In this document: positions 60,265-64,000 of the stretch, piece by piece
How the letters are laid out: the number at the start of each line of letters is the position of its first letter
Position numbering within the stretch: the first letter of the stretch is position 1
Source of the DNA: an uncultured Lachnospiraceae bacterium
GTDB taxonomy: Bacteria; Bacillota; Clostridia; Lachnospirales; Lachnospiraceae
NCBI GenBank assembly: GCA_934294885.1
Contig: CAKRAK010000011.1
Coordinates: forward strand, 1-64,000
Direction: 5' to 3'
Length of the DNA: 64,000 nucleotides
Position numbers and translations under genes: made by a program
Notes under the pieces: generated by a model
What the model saw: the letters and a program-made list of their open reading frames with translations, nothing else
The model's database searches: none
Told to the model about the DNA's origin: nothing

Positions 60265-60939
60265 TTACTCTCCTTCGTTTTCCAACAGACTATAATACGT
60301 TACCTTCTCAACGCCCTCTAAATGTTCTAACCACTTCACTCCATCCCGGGGAATCTCCTGATCACACTCAATAATCATAACCGCATGACCACCTCTGTTT
60401 GCCCGGTATAGCTGCATGGATGCAATATTAACCGACTTATGGGATAACATACTGGTAACCTCAGCCACATGTCCCGGCTGATCCAGATTATGGACAATCA
60501 GAGTTGGATTATCTCCCGAAAAATTAGCGTCCAGATCATCTATTTTTGCAATGTTAATCATAGAGCCTCCTATGGATTGTCCCTCAATCTTTAATTTTTT
60601 GCCGTCCACACCCTGTAGACAAAGCACAACGGAATTGGGATGTCCGTCCTTTAAATCCGCTTTTCCGAACTCAAAGGTCATTCCCTTTTCTTTAGCAATG
60701 TCAAAGCTTTGAGGAATCCGTTCATCATCCGGTGTCATCCCCAACAATCCCGCTACAATGGCATATGGCGTACCATGTCCTTTTCCGGTAGCCAGAAAGG
60801 AGCCGTATAACAGTATATCCGCATGGGATATAGGCTCTGCCATCAATTTTCTTGCCACACAGCCGATTTTTACTGCACCGGCTGTATGAGAACTGGACGG
60901 GCCAACCATTACCGGTCCCATAATATCAAATAAATTCAT
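60265..60939 (-). CDS. sdaAB: L-serine dehydratase, iron-sulfur type, beta subunit
   Basis: 224 residues. The MGPVMVGPSSSHTAGAVKIG motif that lines the active site is complete; a central domain with TGKGHGTPYAIVAGLLG follows, and a C-terminal ACT domain (TLIVHNLDQPGHVAEVTSMLSHKSVNIASMQLYR) probably senses serine. AAGGGG precedes the ATG. Gap to the ornithine cyclodeaminase-like gene is 11 bp, so the three form one operon. Confidence 0.96.
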   Translation of the reverse strand: MNLFDIMGPVMVGPSSSHTAGAVKIGCVARKLMAEPISHADILLYGSFLATGKGHGTPYAIVAGLLGMTPDDERIPQSFDIAKEKGMTFEFGKADLKDGHPNSVVLCLQGVDGKKLKIEGQSIGGSMINIAKIDDLDANFSGDNPTLIVHNLDQPGHVAEVTSMLSHKSVNIASMQLYRANRGGHAVMIIECDQEIPRDGVKWLEHLEGVEKVTYYSLLENEGE

Positions 60940-60950
60940 ATCATCGCCCC

Positions 60951-62156
60951 TTAAAATGCTCTCGGTTCATCCCATACCTTTAATCTGGTTCCAATTCCAT
61001 GAATCAATGCATAAGTATAACATTCATACGCCCATGCAACATCCTCAATGGGCATCCCCTCCATAGATACTAAAATGATTTCATCCTCAGATTCTCTTCC
61101 CGATTTTTTACCACGGACAATTTCTCCGATATGGGTCAGAGAATCTCTTGTAATCAATCCATCCTCTATCATATATACAAAGTCCTCACCCATGCATCCG
61201 GTATGTTTTCTTTCACCATTTTCATCATAGCCGACTTTATCTTCCTCTGCATAATTTTCATACATTCCATAATTATCTATGACCTTTTTCAGATCCACAA
61301 TACTCTTATAATCCATGTTGAAGGTGCTGGAGGAAATATATAAAAGTCCTGGTTTCATCCACTCCCGTTTCACCTCCGGCCACTGTCCTGCCATACAGGA
61401 TACTGCCTCACTTACAATATCCGCATCCCGGACAGCTTCCTCAACCGTTTCACACAGAATCACTTCTTTCACAGAAGGATATTTTTCCAAAATATAATCC
61501 TTCATTGCCAAAGCCGTCTTTGAGGTAACGGAGCTTCCTTTTAATTTTATAATCTGGATATTCGGTCTGACTGTCATGATTGACATCAGACACGCCTTAT
61601 TTACAACACCACATCCAAGTAACGTCAATACCTTAGGATTTTTTACAGCCAACAGCTTTGCAGCCACACCCGGCATTGCACCTGTTCTCATGGAGCTTAA
61701 TAAATTTCCCGACATATAAGCCAGTGGTTTTCCTGTCTCTACATCATTTAACATAACCATTAATATGGATCTTGGCAGACCCTTTTTCCGGTTATTGCCG
61801 TTAGAACCATACCATTTTTCTCCCGCCACATGAAATCTTCCTCCAAGATATGCCGGCATGGCTATAAACCGACGGTCTCTTGCATTGTTAATGGGAAAAT
61901 TCTCAATCGGAGAATTTTTAGGAAAATACAACATCAGACCATGGGCATCATTGTATGGACCACCCATAATGAAATCTCCATCCTCCAGCAATCCAATGGT
62001 TTCCTCCATGACATCAACACATCTGGATGCATTTAACACCCCTGCATCTACCATATCCTCCTCACTGAGATACAAAAAGCTAACCTCCGTATTTTCCGAT
62101 TCAATATTACTTTTTCTGTCACCGGCTTCAAATGTTACATCTCTTTCCTCTGTCAT
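60951..62156 (-). CDS. Ornithine cyclodeaminase/mu-crystallin family protein (tyramine oxidase subunit B type)
   Basis: 401 residues. Family blocks: YLSEEDMVDAGVLNASRCVDVMEETIGLLEDGDF, INNARDRRFIAMPAYLGGRFHVAGEKWYGSNGNN, MLNDVETGKPLAYMSGNLLSSMRTGAMPGVAAKLLA, and the Rossmann-like LTLLGCGVVNKACLMSI. Homologues labelled tyramine oxidase subunit B share this layout; the chemistry is an NAD-dependent amino-acid or imine conversion. GGGAG eight bases before MTEERD sets the start over longer reading. It is cotranscribed with sdaAB/sdaAA; a paralogue lies at the window end beyond an MFS gene. Confidence 0.8.
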   Translation of the reverse strand: MTEERDVTFEAGDRKSNIESENTEVSFLYLSEEDMVDAGVLNASRCVDVMEETIGLLEDGDFIMGGPYNDAHGLMLYFPKNSPIENFPINNARDRRFIAMPAYLGGRFHVAGEKWYGSNGNNRKKGLPRSILMVMLNDVETGKPLAYMSGNLLSSMRTGAMPGVAAKLLAVKNPKVLTLLGCGVVNKACLMSIMTVRPNIQIIKLKGSSVTSKTALAMKDYILEKYPSVKEVILCETVEEAVRDADIVSEAVSCMAGQWPEVKREWMKPGLLYISSSTFNMDYKSIVDLKKVIDNYGMYENYAEEDKVGYDENGERKHTGCMGEDFVYMIEDGLITRDSLTHIGEIVRGKKSGRESEDEIILVSMEGMPIEDVAWAYECYTYALIHGIGTRLKVWDEPRAF

Positions 62157-62171
62157 ACTATCATCTCCCAT

Positions 62172-62211
62172 AAAAAAAGGGCAATGGCACCAATCCGGCA
62201 CCTTTGCCCTT
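62172..62211 (-). terminator. Terminator between the MFS and cyclodeaminase-like genes
   Basis: AAGGGCAA pairs with TTGCCCTT around a 17-base loop containing GGTGCC twice, followed by TTTTTTT, about 50 bp after the MFS stop and only 15 bp before the next start codon. It could be an attenuator for the following operon. Confidence 0.75.
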
Positions 62212-62263
62212 ACTAATTATTTACTGTATTATATACCATAGAATCATACCAGAGTCAATGCAT

Positions 62264-63481
62264 TTATACCGTATTGGTTTCCTTTGGTTCTTCTTTCATC
62301 ATGCACATAAAAAGCATTACCAAAACCGCCAATGCATTCACAAGGGTACCGGCCTTCATCAAACCGTAAAGACCAAACCTCTGATGAATCATACCACAGA
62401 ATAAAGAAGCAATTCCCTCCCCCATTCCAACGGTAGCCACACTAATCAACGTGGTTGCTTTTACAAGATCTCTTTCCGGCAGCATATCCGTAACCAAATA
62501 CATGCCTCCGGCGTAATAAAGACCAAATCCCAGCATTTCGCATGCCTGTGCCAAAATCACAATTCCGATATGATGGGAATATGTGGGAATCAGATTTTTT
62601 AAGGTCATAAAAAAAGCACAGCATAGCATGAACCATTTCATAGGAATTTTCCTCCGAAATTTCAGAATCAGAAATGCCGACGGAACCTCTGACATTGCCA
62701 ATACAAATTCTCCAAGTCCATAATGGGTATTATTTCCACCAAGACCCTTGAATACATCAATCAGAAATACACTGCCCAGATTATAGCCCATGAACATCAT
62801 TGCAGAGCCGATTAAAAAAACAGTATAAACCTTATATTTCTTCAATATCTGCCATACCGAATCTCCTGTGGGAGATTCCTTCTTTTCCTTTTTTATCCGA
62901 TGATTTTGATGAATCGACTGCCACGGCATCGTAAGGGCAACAACTCCCATGAGCAAGCAGATACCAATTGCAAACAACGGGAAATTACCAAGTCCCCTTT
63001 TATCACAATACACCCCTGCAAATATGCAAAGGAACGCCCAGGATACAGACCCTCCTGCGCGCCCTTTTGCAAAGTTAACATCCTTTCCATGATTTACATA
63101 CAACATGGAAAGAGAATCAATCAATGGGGAAAGGGTTGTAAATGTAATACCCAGTCCCATACAGATGAATAGCATCCACAAGAAATGATGCCCCACCTTC
63201 CATAAAAGAAACGAGAAAATTCCGGCACCAATCGCCAAAGCGGCTATAATGTTTTTTAATGGAAAACGGTATACATACCGGTCAGCAAATGCACCAATCC
63301 ATATTTGAAAGATTAATCCGGTCAATAACCGGCTGCCGCTTAAAATTCCAATTTCAAATTCACTGAAACCTTTAAATTCCAAAATCTGCGTCATGTATGC
63401 GTAATGCACAACCGCAGCCCCCCAAAATAAAATCTGGAGGAAAAAATACCGCATATTCAGTATTTTGGTATTTAAATTCAT
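62264..63481 (-). CDS. MFS transporter, MFS_1-like/HcaT type
   Basis: 405 residues with 12 membrane helices. The first half has WGAAVVHYAYMTQILEFKGFSEFEIGILSGSRLLTGLIFQIWIGAFADR, and the central loop after helix 6 is KKEKKESPTGDSV. This arrangement fits the small HcaT/LacY-like group of proton-sugar or phenylpropanoid symporters. It lies between two cyclodeaminase-like genes, 13 bp after the one at the window end, so its substrate is likely an amino acid or amine derivative related to them. AAAGGG precedes either the ATG at 63481 or the one at 63487. Confidence 0.85.
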   Translation of the reverse strand: MNLNTKILNMRYFFLQILFWGAAVVHYAYMTQILEFKGFSEFEIGILSGSRLLTGLIFQIWIGAFADRYVYRFPLKNIIAALAIGAGIFSFLLWKVGHHFLWMLFICMGLGITFTTLSPLIDSLSMLYVNHGKDVNFAKGRAGGSVSWAFLCIFAGVYCDKRGLGNFPLFAIGICLLMGVVALTMPWQSIHQNHRIKKEKKESPTGDSVWQILKKYKVYTVFLIGSAMMFMGYNLGSVFLIDVFKGLGGNNTHYGLGEFVLAMSEVPSAFLILKFRRKIPMKWFMLCCAFFMTLKNLIPTYSHHIGIVILAQACEMLGFGLYYAGGMYLVTDMLPERDLVKATTLISVATVGMGEGIASLFCGMIHQRFGLYGLMKAGTLVNALAVLVMLFMCMMKEEPKETNTV

Positions 63482-63494
63482 ACGCATCCGCCCT

Positions 63495-64000
63495 TTATGC
63501 CATAAATGGTTTATCCCATAGCTTTAACTTTGTTCCGATTCCTTCCTTTAATGCCTTCATATAACACTCATATCCCCAGCCTACATCAAGAATCGGCATA
63601 CCACCTAAGCTGATCATGATTACCTCATCCTCTGAGCTTCTGCCCGGTTCAATTCCTCTTACAATTGCTCCAAGATGCTGAACATCCTCCCGCTTAATTT
63701 CTCCGGCAATGATCATATTGGCATATTCCATACCCGGAACTCCTGTCGGAAGCTTATTGCCCTCATCATCATACTCCTGATAAACATTAATATACTCTTC
63801 ATACATTCCGAGGTTGTCCACAACCTTTGTAATATGATCCTTTGTGTAAGCATAATCCAATCCAATGGAACCGGATGATATAATCAGACTTCCTTTTTTT
63901 ATCCATGCCGGATCGATAACCGGCCAATTACGAGGTTTAACAGATACACCTTCACAAACAATATCCACATCAATAATCGCTTCCGATAATTCCTTGCAGA
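63495..64000 (-). CDS. Second ornithine cyclodeaminase-like protein (partial, N-terminus outside window)
   Basis: 168 C-terminal residues are present; the frame stays open to the window edge. The sequence parallels the 60951 protein: DVDIVCEGVSVKPRNWPVIDPAWIKKGSLIISSGSIGLDY, DNLGMYEEYINVYQEYDDEGN, HLGAIVRGIEPGRSSEDEVIMISLGGMPILDVGWGYECYMKALKEGIGTKLKLWDKPF. The paralogues differ in the middle section and in charge. A transporter gene lies directly after it, so it heads or belongs to a transcription unit with the MFS gene. Confidence 0.85.
   Translation of the reverse strand, partial: CKELSEAIIDVDIVCEGVSVKPRNWPVIDPAWIKKGSLIISSGSIGLDYAYTKDHITKVVDNLGMYEEYINVYQEYDDEGNKLPTGVPGMEYANMIIAGEIKREDVQHLGAIVRGIEPGRSSEDEVIMISLGGMPILDVGWGYECYMKALKEGIGTKLKLWDKPFMA

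Overview
The window is low-GC DNA with Shine-Dalgarno-led, tightly packed, mostly minus-strand operons. The gene set (Ile T-box leader, two-subunit Fe-S L-serine dehydratase, MurT/GatD, DUF1002, CpXC, YugP-type protease, BY-kinase exopolysaccharide locus) fits an anaerobic Clostridia bacterium, most likely Lachnospiraceae. There is no rRNA, tRNA, CRISPR array, transposase or prophage. Species assignment is inference; no search was run.

Layout. 0-6 kb: the tail of a membrane transporter, an orphan RelB-type antitoxin, glmS, and a divergent gene fusing an XRE DNA-binding domain to a UDP-sugar dehydrogenase with two matching palindromes upstream. Small accessory genes follow, including a decayed Rpn-type nuclease remnant and a DUF4145 protein. 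6-27.5 kb: an exopolysaccharide locus of 18 same-strand genes. Its 5' part (a novel membrane protein, CpsB phosphatase, CpsC, CpsD kinase, CapD dehydratase, sugar-phosphate transferase) is conserved machinery. Its 3' part is visibly AT-richer and strain-specific-looking: glycosyltransferases, two pyruvyl transferases, two FrhB-like Fe-S proteins, Wzy and Wzx. An aldolase, a PLP decarboxylase and an aminotransferase are embedded in it and may make an amine or amino-acid decoration. A secreted Ig-like surface protein lies upstream.

27.7-34 kb: an unusual cluster with an XRE regulator, phosphopantetheinyl transferase, BtrH-like protein, acyl carrier protein, a complex-I/Mrp-antiporter-like membrane protein lacking the usual charged channel residues, a half-length relative carrying a 63-bp tandem repeat, and a CorA-type transporter. 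This is the best candidate here for an undescribed biochemical system. 34-41 kb: DUF1002 protein, YugP-like protease, a structured RNA resembling the raiA motif ahead of a CDF metal exporter, GatD, MurT and an aldose epimerase.

41.5-48.4 kb: a Wadjet-like SMC operon, JetA-JetB-JetC, with no JetD. 48-55 kb: thioredoxin, CpXC protein, pyruvate kinase, a small alarmone synthetase and an acyl-CoA ligase. 55-64 kb: ileS with a lipoprotein gene behind an Ile T-box, L-serine dehydratase, and two ornithine-cyclodeaminase-like genes around an MFS transporter.

Scattered only between about 37.7 and 53.5 kb are five copies of a roughly 160-215 bp nested-hairpin element (family A) and two copies of a second element (family B) that shares the same central hairpin. 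Stem changes between copies are compensated, one copy supplies the JetC stop codon at the place where jetD would be expected, another lies between gatD and murT, and a third is flanked by a duplication of the pyk 3' end. This mobile palindrome family is the other main discovery candidate.
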